The notes beneath the pieces are model-generated. The model worked only from the letters and a program-made list of their open reading frames with translations, ran no database searches and was not told the DNA's origin. Positions 1 through 5,011 of a DNA stretch of 5,084 nucleotides are shown one piece after another (the first letter of the stretch is position 1; every line of letters starts with the position of its first letter). The stretch is from the NCBI GenBank assembly GCA_937871685.1, contig CALMOL010000529.1, positions 976 to 6,059 of the forward strand. The letters are read 5' to 3'. The position numbers were made by a program, and so were the translations under genes. Origin of the DNA: an uncultured Verrucomicrobiota bacterium. GTDB lineage: Bacteria > Verrucomicrobiota > Verrucomicrobiia > Chthoniobacterales > SZAS-18.

Positions 1-60
1 GCGCCCCCCCCCCTCCCCACCCACCCCCGGGCATCCCCCCCCCGGGGGGGGGGGGCGGCG
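1..60. repeat. C/G homopolymer tract at the left edge
   Basis: The first 60 bases are almost only C and then G. There is a run of nine C at 35-43 followed directly by twelve G at 44-55. No reading can be supported here. The C9-G12 junction could fold on itself, but runs like this at a contig edge more often come from sequencing chemistry or consensus failure than from biology. I would treat the bases as unreliable. Confidence 0.7.
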
Positions 61-61
61 G

Positions 62-172
62 CTGGCCACCGCACTCCAAGTTTTCCGCGCCCTTGTCGAA
101 GTCATCCGCACCACGCGGCAAAGCTTCCCCTCCTTCCTGAACCTCCTCCTGCGCCGCAAAGCGGCCCTCCAC
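62..172 (+). other. Possible coding remnant upstream of the permease
   Basis: Read in the frame that starts at 62, this stretch gives a peptide containing VFRALVEVIRTTRQSFPSFL and then NLLLRRKAALHH, with almost every third codon position G or C. That matches the bias of the real genes here and could be the tail of an upstream gene. However, this frame meets no stop before it runs deep into the permease gene, which is read in a different frame. Either a base is missing or extra near the damaged left edge, or the signal is chance. I do not recognise the peptide, and no product is assigned. Confidence 0.2.
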
Positions 173-173
173 C

Positions 174-950
174 ATGCTCGAACTCCTCGCCCAGGCCGCC
201 CCCGCCGCGGCCGCGCCGCCCCCGGAAGCCGCGTATTACTTCGGGCAGGCCGTCGTGGAAAACCTGCCGCTCTTTATCAAGGGCATGGGCATCACGCTCG
301 TGGTGGCGCTGGTCGCCGCGGTGATCTCCTTCACCGTGGGCCTCGTGGTGGCGGTGCTGCGCGTCACGCCTTCCGGCGGGCTGAAGATCGTCGCCACCTG
401 CTTCGCGGAATTCTTCCGCAACACGCCCCTGCTCGTGCAGGTGATCGCGTTCTACTTCGGCCTGCCGCGCATCGGCGTGCGGCTGAAGTTCGACTTCCTC
501 GGCATCTCGATTTCCGACTCGCTGGCCTCCGGCACGCTGGCGCTGGGCCTCTACACGGGCGCCTTCGTTTCCGAGGCCATCCGCGCGGGCCTGCTGGCCG
601 TGCCGAAGGGCCAGGGCGAGGCCGCGCGCTCGCTCGGCCTCTCGATTCTCCAGACCCTGAAGCTGGTGGTCATCCCGCAGGCCGTCCGCATGGTGCTCCC
701 GCCGCTCGGGAACATCTACTCCGCGATGCTCAAGAACTCGGCCATCCTTTCCTCGGTGGGCGTGGCGGACCTGATGTATCAGGCCGACTACGTGAACAAC
801 CGCACCTTCCAGACCTTCGAGGTGCTCTCCGCCGTGGTGCTCTTCTACCTCATGCTCACGCTGCCGATGGCCGCGCTGGTGCATTGGCTGGAGCGCAAAT
901 ACAACCCCCTGCGCGCCCGCACCCTCCGGCTCCGCGGCGCCCGGGTCTGA
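174..950 (+). CDS. Polar amino acid ABC transporter permease (GltJ/AapQ type)
   Basis: This inner-membrane subunit would form half of the channel of an ABC importer for glutamate, aspartate or related polar amino acids. The 258-residue product has a short Ala/Pro-rich start and then hydrophobic segments near 38-62, 72-98, 119-140 and 216-238. R82-N-T-P-L86 is the conserved RxTPLLVQ stretch of the His/Glu/Gln/Arg/opine permease family. The cytoplasmic EAA loop (G148-E-A-A-R-S-L-G155, then IPQAVRMVLPP at 167-177) is the contact for the ATPase. ATG 174 is the first usable start, because the same frame has a TGA at 138-140 and no other start between. No purine-rich ribosome site precedes it. The next permease begins 31 bases downstream, so the two are almost certainly co-transcribed. 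The exact substrate cannot be read from the sequence. Confidence 0.93.
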   Translation: MLELLAQAAPAAAAPPPEAAYYFGQAVVENLPLFIKGMGITLVVALVAAVISFTVGLVVAVLRVTPSGGLKIVATCFAEFFRNTPLLVQVIAFYFGLPRIGVRLKFDFLGISISDSLASGTLALGLYTGAFVSEAIRAGLLAVPKGQGEAARSLGLSILQTLKLVVIPQAVRMVLPPLGNIYSAMLKNSAILSSVGVADLMYQADYVNNRTFQTFEVLSAVVLFYLMLTLPMAALVHWLERKYNPLRARTLRLRGARV

Positions 951-981
951 AGCTTCTCGGCCGATTCCCAACTTCTGCCCA

Positions 982-1920
982 ATGTCCGCCGACGCCGCCA
1001 TCCTCACCGTCGAGCCGCCGCCTTCCGGCGCGGCCAAGCGTTCCGCGCCGTTCTTCACCTACACGAACCTCTTCAACGCCATCGGCTGGCTGGTGCTGGC
1101 GTTGATCTTGTGGTTCCTCGTCATCCCCGCGGCGCGCGGCGGCACCTGGGCGCCGTTCAGCGAGTGGAGCACCTGGCGCTTCCTGCTGGTCGGGCCGGAC
1201 TTCGGGCCGATGGACGAGTGGGCGACCTGGTCCACGCTGATGTTCGGTCCCGCGGACGAGCGGACCTTCGGAAGCGGCCTCCTTTATTTCATCTCGCTCA
1301 AGGGCATCCCGCAGCTTCAGGGCCTGGCGATCACGCTCTTCGTCGGCGTGTTCGCCGTCGTGCTGTCCACGATCATCGGCTTCTTCTTCGCGCTGGGCCG
1401 GCTCTCGAACTTCAAGCCGCTGCGCCTCTTTTGCTCCGGCTACATCGAGCTGATGCGGGCGCTGCCCTCGTATCTCATCATCTTCTACGTCTTCATCGGC
1501 TTCCCGAAGCTGCTCGGCCTCAACCTCGCGGCGCCGTGGTTCGCCATCATCGGCCTCACGCTCTACACCAGCGCGGTGATGGCCGAGATCTTCCGCGCCG
1601 GCATCCTCGGCGTGGACAAGGGACAGTTGGAAGCCGCCTACGCGCTGGGCCTCAAGCCGCGCGACACCATCGTGAGCATCGTGCTGCCGCAGGCCGTGCG
1701 GCGCATGGTGCCCAGCATCGTCTCGCAGCTCATTACCTTGACCAAAGACACCTCCCTGGCCTCGGTGATCGCGCTCCAGGAGCTGACCCGCAAGGGCAAG
1801 CAGCTCTACGAGTTCTACAACAACGTGCTGGAGATGATGTTCGTGGTGGCCGCGATCTACTTCCTGATCTGCTTCTCCCTCTCGCTGGCCTCCAAGCGCC
1901 TGGAAATCAAGCAGCAGTAG
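982..1920 (+). CDS. Polar amino acid ABC transporter permease (GltK/AapM type)
   Basis: This is the second channel subunit, expected to form a heterodimer with the permease just upstream. The 312 residues are more than a minimal permease of this family. An extra N-terminal membrane segment (about 33-50) is followed by a Trp-rich soluble stretch (51-105) before the transport core, as in the longer AapM-like members. Core hydrophobic segments lie near 113-137, 154-176, 184-206 and 286-304. The EAA loop is clear: G214-Q-L-E-A-A-Y-A-L-G223, then LPQAVRRMVPS at 235-245. Where the partner has RNTPLL, this protein has R159-A-L-P-S, a deviation that is tolerated in the family. ATG 982 follows the previous stop by 31 bases without a visible Shine-Dalgarno site. 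The ATPase and binding protein that would complete the importer are outside the window. Confidence 0.93.
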   Translation: MSADAAILTVEPPPSGAAKRSAPFFTYTNLFNAIGWLVLALILWFLVIPAARGGTWAPFSEWSTWRFLLVGPDFGPMDEWATWSTLMFGPADERTFGSGLLYFISLKGIPQLQGLAITLFVGVFAVVLSTIIGFFFALGRLSNFKPLRLFCSGYIELMRALPSYLIIFYVFIGFPKLLGLNLAAPWFAIIGLTLYTSAVMAEIFRAGILGVDKGQLEAAYALGLKPRDTIVSIVLPQAVRRMVPSIVSQLITLTKDTSLASVIALQELTRKGKQLYEFYNNVLEMMFVVAAIYFLICFSLSLASKRLEIKQQ

Positions 1921-1987
1921 GCTGGTCCCAAGTTTCACGAGCCCTTTTCCAAGGCCTGAAGACCAGTGGAAATTAATTTGGGCCAGC
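1921..1987 (+). terminator. Weak stem after the permease operon
   Basis: Directly after the permease stop codon, GCTGGTCCCAA (1921-1931) can pair with TTGGGCCAGC (1978-1987) with one bulged base. GACCAG at 1961-1966 is an alternative partner for CTGGTC at 1922-1927. The loop is long (46 bases) and no T tract follows, so this is not a classical intrinsic terminator. AAATTAATTT (1970-1979) inside it is a perfect 10-base palindrome. It may be a 3' end structure working with the larger palindrome downstream. Confidence 0.25.
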
Positions 1988-2020
1988 CATCCTCATTACC
2001 CCCATCTCTCGGCGGCTTGA

Positions 2021-2227
2021 GGCCCGGGGGGCCGACCGGAAATTAGCCGGTGGCACCAGCCACCGGAACCCGTTCCTCTCTCGACTTCCGCCCCGGAGGG
2101 GCGGCGGAGCGACAGCTCGCGAGGCTCCTCAACCAGAGCCCTCCCGCGCCCCTCCGGGGCGCACATCCAGTTCGAGGCGGGCCCGGTGGCTGGCGCCACC
2201 GGCTAATTTCCGGTGCCCCTCCGGGGC
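2021..2227. repeat. Nested palindromic element, REP/BIME-like
   Basis: This element fills most of the 347-base convergent spacer between the permease operon and rsmH. It is mirror-symmetric about 2124.5 at several levels. The main arms, 2036-2066 and 2183-2213, are complementary at 30 of 31 positions. Each arm holds its own hairpin: CCGGTGGC-ACCA-GCCACCGG at 2047-2066 and CCGGTGGC-TGGC-GCCACCGG at 2183-2202. GC-clamped hairpins lie inside (2088-2104 and 2146-2162, CCCC/GGGG stems with 3-base loops) and outside (2021-2033 and 2215-2227) at matching distances. The centre has small stems such as GGCTC 2123-2127 with GAGCC 2136-2140. Read outward to inward, both arms begin GAAATTAG before the hairpin, like the conserved tetranucleotide foot of REP units. 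No transposase lies in the window. It may also terminate transcription from both sides. Confidence 0.8.
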
Positions 2228-2267
2228 TTTCCGAGGGAAGCGCGCCCAAGCGGATCGAAGGTCGAAG

Positions 2268-3200
2268 TCAGCTCGTCACATCGGCCGCGGGCGCTCGCAC
2301 GGCCCAGCGCAGCTTCGCGGAGGAGGCGCGCGGGTTTGCCCGCACCTCGGCGGGCGAGGGGCGGACCACCTCGTGCGAGATGTCCGCGTAAATGCCGGCG
2401 CGCTGGCCCTCAAGAAACGCGTGCTTCACGCGGCGATCCTCGCCCGAGTGGAAGGTGAGAAACGCCGCGCGCCCGCCGGGGCGCAAGCAGCCGGGCAGCG
2501 CGCGCAACAGGGCGTCGAGCACGCCGAACTCGTCATTCACGGCGATGCGCAGCGCCTGGAAGACGCGGCGCACGGCGAGTTCGCTCTCTCGCTCGTCCAC
2601 GCGGGATGGCAGCGCCGCGCGCACCGCGGCGGCGAGGGCGAGCGTCGTGGAAAAGTCGCGGCCGGCCAGCGCGGGAGCGAGGAGGGCGGCGTGCGGCTCG
2701 TCGGCGCCGTCGCGCAGGAGGGCAGCCAGCGCGTCGGGCGCGCATCGCGCGAGGAGCGCGCGGGCGGACGGCTCGCGATGCGGATTGAGCCGGAGGTCGA
2801 GCGGACCGTCGTGCTTGAAGGAGAAGCCGCGCGCGGGATCGTCGAGCTGCATCGAGGAAACGCCGAGGTCGGCGAGAATCACGTCCGCGCCGTCCCACCC
2901 GAGCGCGGCGAGCACGCGCGGCAGCCCGGCGAAATTCGAGCGCACGGCGGTGAAAACCTCCGGCCCGAAACCCCGCGCGCGCAGCCGCGCCTCGGTGCGC
3001 GGCAGCTCCAGCGGGTCGGCGTCCAGGCCGACGAGCCGCCCGCCCGGCGCGATGTGCCCGAGCAACGCCGCGGCGTGGCCGCCGAAGCCCAGCGTGCAGT
3101 CGGCGGCCGTCTCGCCGGGGCGCGGCGCGAGCGCGGCGAGAACCTCGTCCACCATGATGGGCCGGTGCGTGCCGGCGGCGGTCTTCCCGCCGGCCTCCAC
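2268..3200 (-). CDS. rsmH: 16S rRNA m4C1402 methyltransferase RsmH
   Basis: RsmH (MraW) uses S-adenosylmethionine to methylate N4 of C1402 in the decoding centre of 16S rRNA. Numbered from GTG at 3200, the product has 310 residues, close to the usual length. Motifs in order are HRPIM (12-16), the SAM-binding DCTLGFGGHA (34-43), GLDADP (58-63), DLGVSSMQLD (111-120) with RGFSF (124-128), FQALRIAVNDE (214-224) and FHSGEDRRVK (250-259). The last is normally FHSLEDR, so Gly replaces Leu. The start is doubtful. The frame stays open back to 3341 and encodes YAGKNPRRWEEKYKEH and DALTLAK just before the GTG, which looks like genuine protein, yet no ATG, GTG or TTG occurs in frame there. I give the GTG as the first standard start, and it has no ribosome site. 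The gene lies downstream of mazG on the same strand, not beside mraZ or ftsL. Confidence 0.93.
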   Translation of the reverse strand: MEAGGKTAAGTHRPIMVDEVLAALAPRPGETAADCTLGFGGHAAALLGHIAPGGRLVGLDADPLELPRTEARLRARGFGPEVFTAVRSNFAGLPRVLAALGWDGADVILADLGVSSMQLDDPARGFSFKHDGPLDLRLNPHREPSARALLARCAPDALAALLRDGADEPHAALLAPALAGRDFSTTLALAAAVRAALPSRVDERESELAVRRVFQALRIAVNDEFGVLDALLRALPGCLRPGGRAAFLTFHSGEDRRVKHAFLEGQRAGIYADISHEVVRPSPAEVRANPRASSAKLRWAVRAPAADVTS

Positions 3201-3298
3201 CTTGGCGAGCGTGAGGGCGTCGCCGCGATGCTCCTTGTATTTTTCCTCCCAACGCCGCGGGTTCTTGCCGGCATAGCGCGGCCGGCGGCGGTGGGGAG

Positions 3299-3402
3299 GT
3301 GAATCGTGAATGGTGAATAGTGACTCGTGGCGACAGACGAATCAAACGCCACGCACCAGCGCGACCCAATGCACGATTCACCATTCACGATCTACGATTC
3401 AC
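3299..3402. repeat. Inverted pair of 7-bp repeat clusters
   Basis: The left cluster is four heptamers (GTGAATC, GTGAATG, GTGAATA, GTGACTC) at 3299-3326. The right cluster is four on the opposite strand (GATTCAC, CATTCAC, GATCTAC, GATTCAC) at 3375-3402. Bases 3303-3318 and 3376-3391 are a perfect 16-base inverted repeat. Between them CGTGGCG (3326-3332) pairs with CGCCACG (3347-3353). The element sits between mazG and rsmH. It holds the mazG stop codon and continues the open rsmH frame at its 5' end. Confidence 0.8.
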
Positions 3403-3748
3403 CCAGTTCATTGTGCTTGGCGTTGCTCCCGCGCGCCTTCTCGACGGGGTAGCGCGCCTCGTTGCGGCGAAGCTTCGCGCGCATCACCCCGGCGAGGTCG
3501 AGGCCGAGGTTGTCGGCCAGCTCGAAAAGGAGAATGGCCACGTCGGCGATCTCGTCCGCGATGGCGTCGCGGCGCTCGGAAACGCGCCGGGCGGACTGCT
3601 CGGGCGTCTGCCACACGAAGTGCTGGAGCAACTCGCCGGCCTCCGCGCAGATGGCCACGGCCATCTCCTTGGGCGCGTGGAACTGGAGCCAATCGCGCGC
3701 GTCGCGGAACGCGCGGATCTCGGCGGTGAGGGCGGAGAATTCTGGCAT
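3392..3748 (-). CDS. MazG-like nucleotide pyrophosphohydrolase (dCTPase/RS21-C6 type)
   Basis: Members of this small all-helical family hydrolyse nucleoside triphosphates, often dCTP or modified dNTPs, to the monophosphate and pyrophosphate, and so clean the nucleotide pool. The 118-residue product has the family outline: RDWLQFHAPKEMA (18-30), the first metal-binding pair E36-A-G-E39, and the second, E66-I-A-D69, in DEIADVAILLFELAD. The tail NEARYPVEKARGS (96-108) is also typical. All four acidic ligands expected for magnesium are present. I chose ATG at 3748. The frame is open to 3889, but that extra stretch is low-complexity and is partly encoded by the heptamer repeats, so it is unlikely to be protein. 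The last codons and the TAG stop lie inside a repeat cluster. It diverges from the Nudix gene and precedes rsmH. The substrate cannot be fixed from sequence. Confidence 0.88.
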   Translation of the reverse strand: MPEFSALTAEIRAFRDARDWLQFHAPKEMAVAICAEAGELLQHFVWQTPEQSARRVSERRDAIADEIADVAILLFELADNLGLDLAGVMRAKLRRNEARYPVEKARGSNAKHNELGES

Positions 3749-3788
3749 CGCCCATTTTGGGGGCGAGGCCGGGTTCCGCCATGGGGAT

Positions 3789-3897
3789 GTGAGAAGTGAT
3801 AGTTGAGCGGTGAGAAGTGGAGCAACCAGCCGCGCGAAGTCGGCGGAACGAATCCGCGGCCGCGCCCCCGAGCGGCTTGCTCCCCCCACTTATCACC
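3789..3897. repeat. Imperfect palindrome with heptamers in the divergent spacer
   Basis: Heptamers GTGAGAA, GTGATAG, TTGAGCG, GTGAGAA and GTGGAGC run at 3789-3823. The right part of this cluster pairs with a segment further on: GGTGAGAAGTGG (3809-3820) against CCACTTATCACC (3886-3897) with one mismatch, AGCAA (3821-3825) against TTGCT (3877-3881), and then GCCGC against GCGGC. A small stem, GCGGA (3843-3847) with TCCGC (3853-3857), sits at the centre. The mazG and Nudix promoters must lie in or around this element, but I cannot pick out convincing -35/-10 boxes. Confidence 0.65.
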
Positions 3898-3939
3898 TTT
3901 GCCCCGCGCCCCCTGGCTATCTTGCTCCGCTCGGTTCAT

Positions 3940-3974
3940 TTCTTACTTCTTACTTCCTCCTTCTTACTTTTCGC
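3940..3974. repeat. Heptamer repeat just before the Nudix start codon
   Basis: Five 7-base units (TTCTTAC, TTCTTAC, TTCCTCC, TTCTTAC, TTTTCGC) end two bases before the Nudix ATG at 3977. On the other strand they read GTAAGAA and the like, close to the GTGAGAA units at 3789-3823. The tract would be the pyrimidine-rich end of the Nudix leader, so no Shine-Dalgarno pairing is available there. Confidence 0.7.
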
Positions 3975-3976
3975 CT

Positions 3977-4675
3977 ATGCCCCACACCTACGAGCACCCG
4001 CGCCCCGCCCTCACGGTGGACGCGGTCGTCTTCGGCTTCGACCCCGCGGCGGCCGGCGGCCTGCGCCTGCTGCTGATCCGGCGCGGGCAGGCGCCCTTCA
4101 AGGGGGGCTGGGCGCTGCCGGGCGGCTTCGTGCGCATCGGCGAGACGCTCGACGAGGCCGTGCGCCGCGAGCTGAGCGAGGAGGCCGGCGTGGACGAGGC
4201 GTGGCTGGAGCAATTCCACGCCTTCGGCGCGCTGAAGCGCGACCCGCGCGAGCGCGTGGTGTCGGTGGCCTACTTCGCGCTCGTGCGCCCGGGCGAGGTG
4301 CGCGGCGGCACGGACGCGGACGACGCGCGCTGGTTCACCGAGCCGGAGGTCGCGGCGGCCAAGCTCGCCTTCGACCACGCCGAGATCGTGGCGCGGGCGC
4401 GCGAAAGCCTGCGCGAGCGCGTGCGGCGGCGGCCGGCGGGCTTCGAGCTGCTGCCGGAAAAGTTCACCCTCACCGAGATGCAGCGCCTCTACGAGGCCGT
4501 GCTCGGCCGCACGCTCGACAAGCGTAACTTCCGCAAGAAGGCCCTCTCCTTCGGCCTGCTCATCCCCCTGGACGAGCGCCGCCGCCACGGCGCGCACCGG
4601 CCCGCCCAGCTCTTCCGCTTCGACCGCCGCAAATACGCGCAGTTGGCCAAGCGAGGGATCGATTTCGAGGTGTGA
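3977..4675 (+). CDS. Nudix hydrolase with NrtR-type winged-helix domain
   Basis: The 232-residue product has an N-terminal Nudix domain (about 10-140) and a C-terminal winged-helix domain (about 156-217). The Nudix box is complete at 50-72: G50, E56, then R64-E-L-S-E-E69-A-G71-V72, so metal-dependent cleavage of a nucleoside diphosphate derivative such as ADP-ribose is plausible. The C-terminal FTLTEMQRLYEAVLGRTLDK (163-182), then NFRKKA and HRPAQLFRFD (207-216), match the DNA-binding part of NrtR-like regulators. Many NrtR proteins sense ADP-ribose and have lost catalysis, so the intact box leaves three options: enzyme, regulator or both. ATG 3977 matches the domain start, and the upstream open frame is repeat sequence. 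It diverges from mazG, which could be a target. No NAD-synthesis gene is nearby, so I do not name it nrtR. Confidence 0.9.
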   Translation: MPHTYEHPRPALTVDAVVFGFDPAAAGGLRLLLIRRGQAPFKGGWALPGGFVRIGETLDEAVRRELSEEAGVDEAWLEQFHAFGALKRDPRERVVSVAYFALVRPGEVRGGTDADDARWFTEPEVAAAKLAFDHAEIVARARESLRERVRRRPAGFELLPEKFTLTEMQRLYEAVLGRTLDKRNFRKKALSFGLLIPLDERRRHGAHRPAQLFRFDRRKYAQLAKRGIDFEV

Positions 4676-4715
4676 GGCGAGCGCGTTGCCTGCCGAGCAA
4701 CCAAGCTCGTCTTTT
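4676..4715 (+). terminator. Intrinsic terminator after the Nudix gene
   Basis: Directly after the TGA, GGCGAGC (4676-4682) pairs with GCTCGTC (4705-4711), including one G-T wobble. Above it GTTGC (4685-4689) pairs with GCAAC (4697-4701), enclosing a 7-base loop. Four T follow at 4712-4715. The position, GC-rich stem and short T tract fit a Rho-independent terminator. The internal loop between the two stems and the short T run keep confidence moderate. Confidence 0.6.
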
Positions 4716-4962
4716 GGAGGGGCAATGGGCCTCCACGCAAAATTCGCCTCCTGCCTGCTGAAGCGGCCTTTGCGCTGTCATCCAACGCCGAAGGCCTGAT
4801 GCCGGTCTGCGAGGCCCTGACTTCAACGCTTGGCGTGGCATGCGGCGGGCCGAGCATGGCCCCGTCTGAAACCCCACGGCTCCTCGCTTCCCGAGCGCAC
4901 GACGTCTCGCGGATAAGGCGCGCTGCCACTTTTGCCCCGCGCGGTTGCTCCTGGGACCGCTG
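4716..4962. other. Gene-free stretch
   Basis: I see no convincing gene between the terminator and the 3' repeats. Open frames on the minus strand, such as those starting at 4983 and 4994, run backward over the Nudix gene, have no recognisable domain and lack the third-position G/C bias of the real genes. It may be decayed sequence or spacer. Confidence 0.5.
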
Positions 4963-5011
4963 GCGAAGCCTTGATTCCCCCAAGCTTCCCCCAAGCGCTT
5001 TCAGGCTTCGC
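4963..5011. repeat. 11-bp duplication inside an inverted repeat
   Basis: TTCCCCCAAGC occurs twice back to back (4975-4985 and 4986-4996). The pair is flanked by GCGAAGCC (4963-4970) and its exact complement GGCTTCGC (5004-5011). The right arm runs directly into the 21-bp tandem array. Confidence 0.65.

Noticed and set aside
102..1058. 318-codon minus-strand open frame opposite the first permease
   Set aside because: It is a His/Arg/Glu/Gly-rich antisense shadow of a GC-rich gene with no domain, while the plus strand encodes a clear permease.
856..1938. 360-codon minus-strand open frame opposite the second permease
   Set aside because: It has the same antisense composition (runs of HH, EV, QR) and no recognisable fold. 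The plus strand carries the EAA loop and membrane helices.
2050..2391. Plus-strand open frame of 113 codons through the palindrome
   Set aside because: It is made of the repeat hairpins and the antisense end of rsmH, with no domain or coding bias.
2373..3302. Plus-strand open frames of about 300 codons opposite rsmH
   Set aside because: They are shadows of rsmH, whose motifs are unmistakable on the minus strand.
3749..3889. 47-residue N-terminal extension of the MazG-like protein
   Set aside because: It is encoded partly by heptamer repeats and the family begins near ATG 3748.
3803..3976. 58-residue N-terminal extension of the Nudix protein
   Set aside because: It translates the palindrome and the heptamer array, and the Nudix domain fits a start at 3977.
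3749..3976. Sigma-70 style promoters for mazG and the Nudix gene
   Set aside because: I found no pair of -35 and -10 boxes at proper spacing that I could defend in this GC-rich, repeat-filled spacer.
4489..4994. Minus-strand open frames of 144 and 164 codons across the 3' spacer
   Set aside because: They run antisense into the Nudix gene, cross the terminator hairpin and show no recognisable domain.
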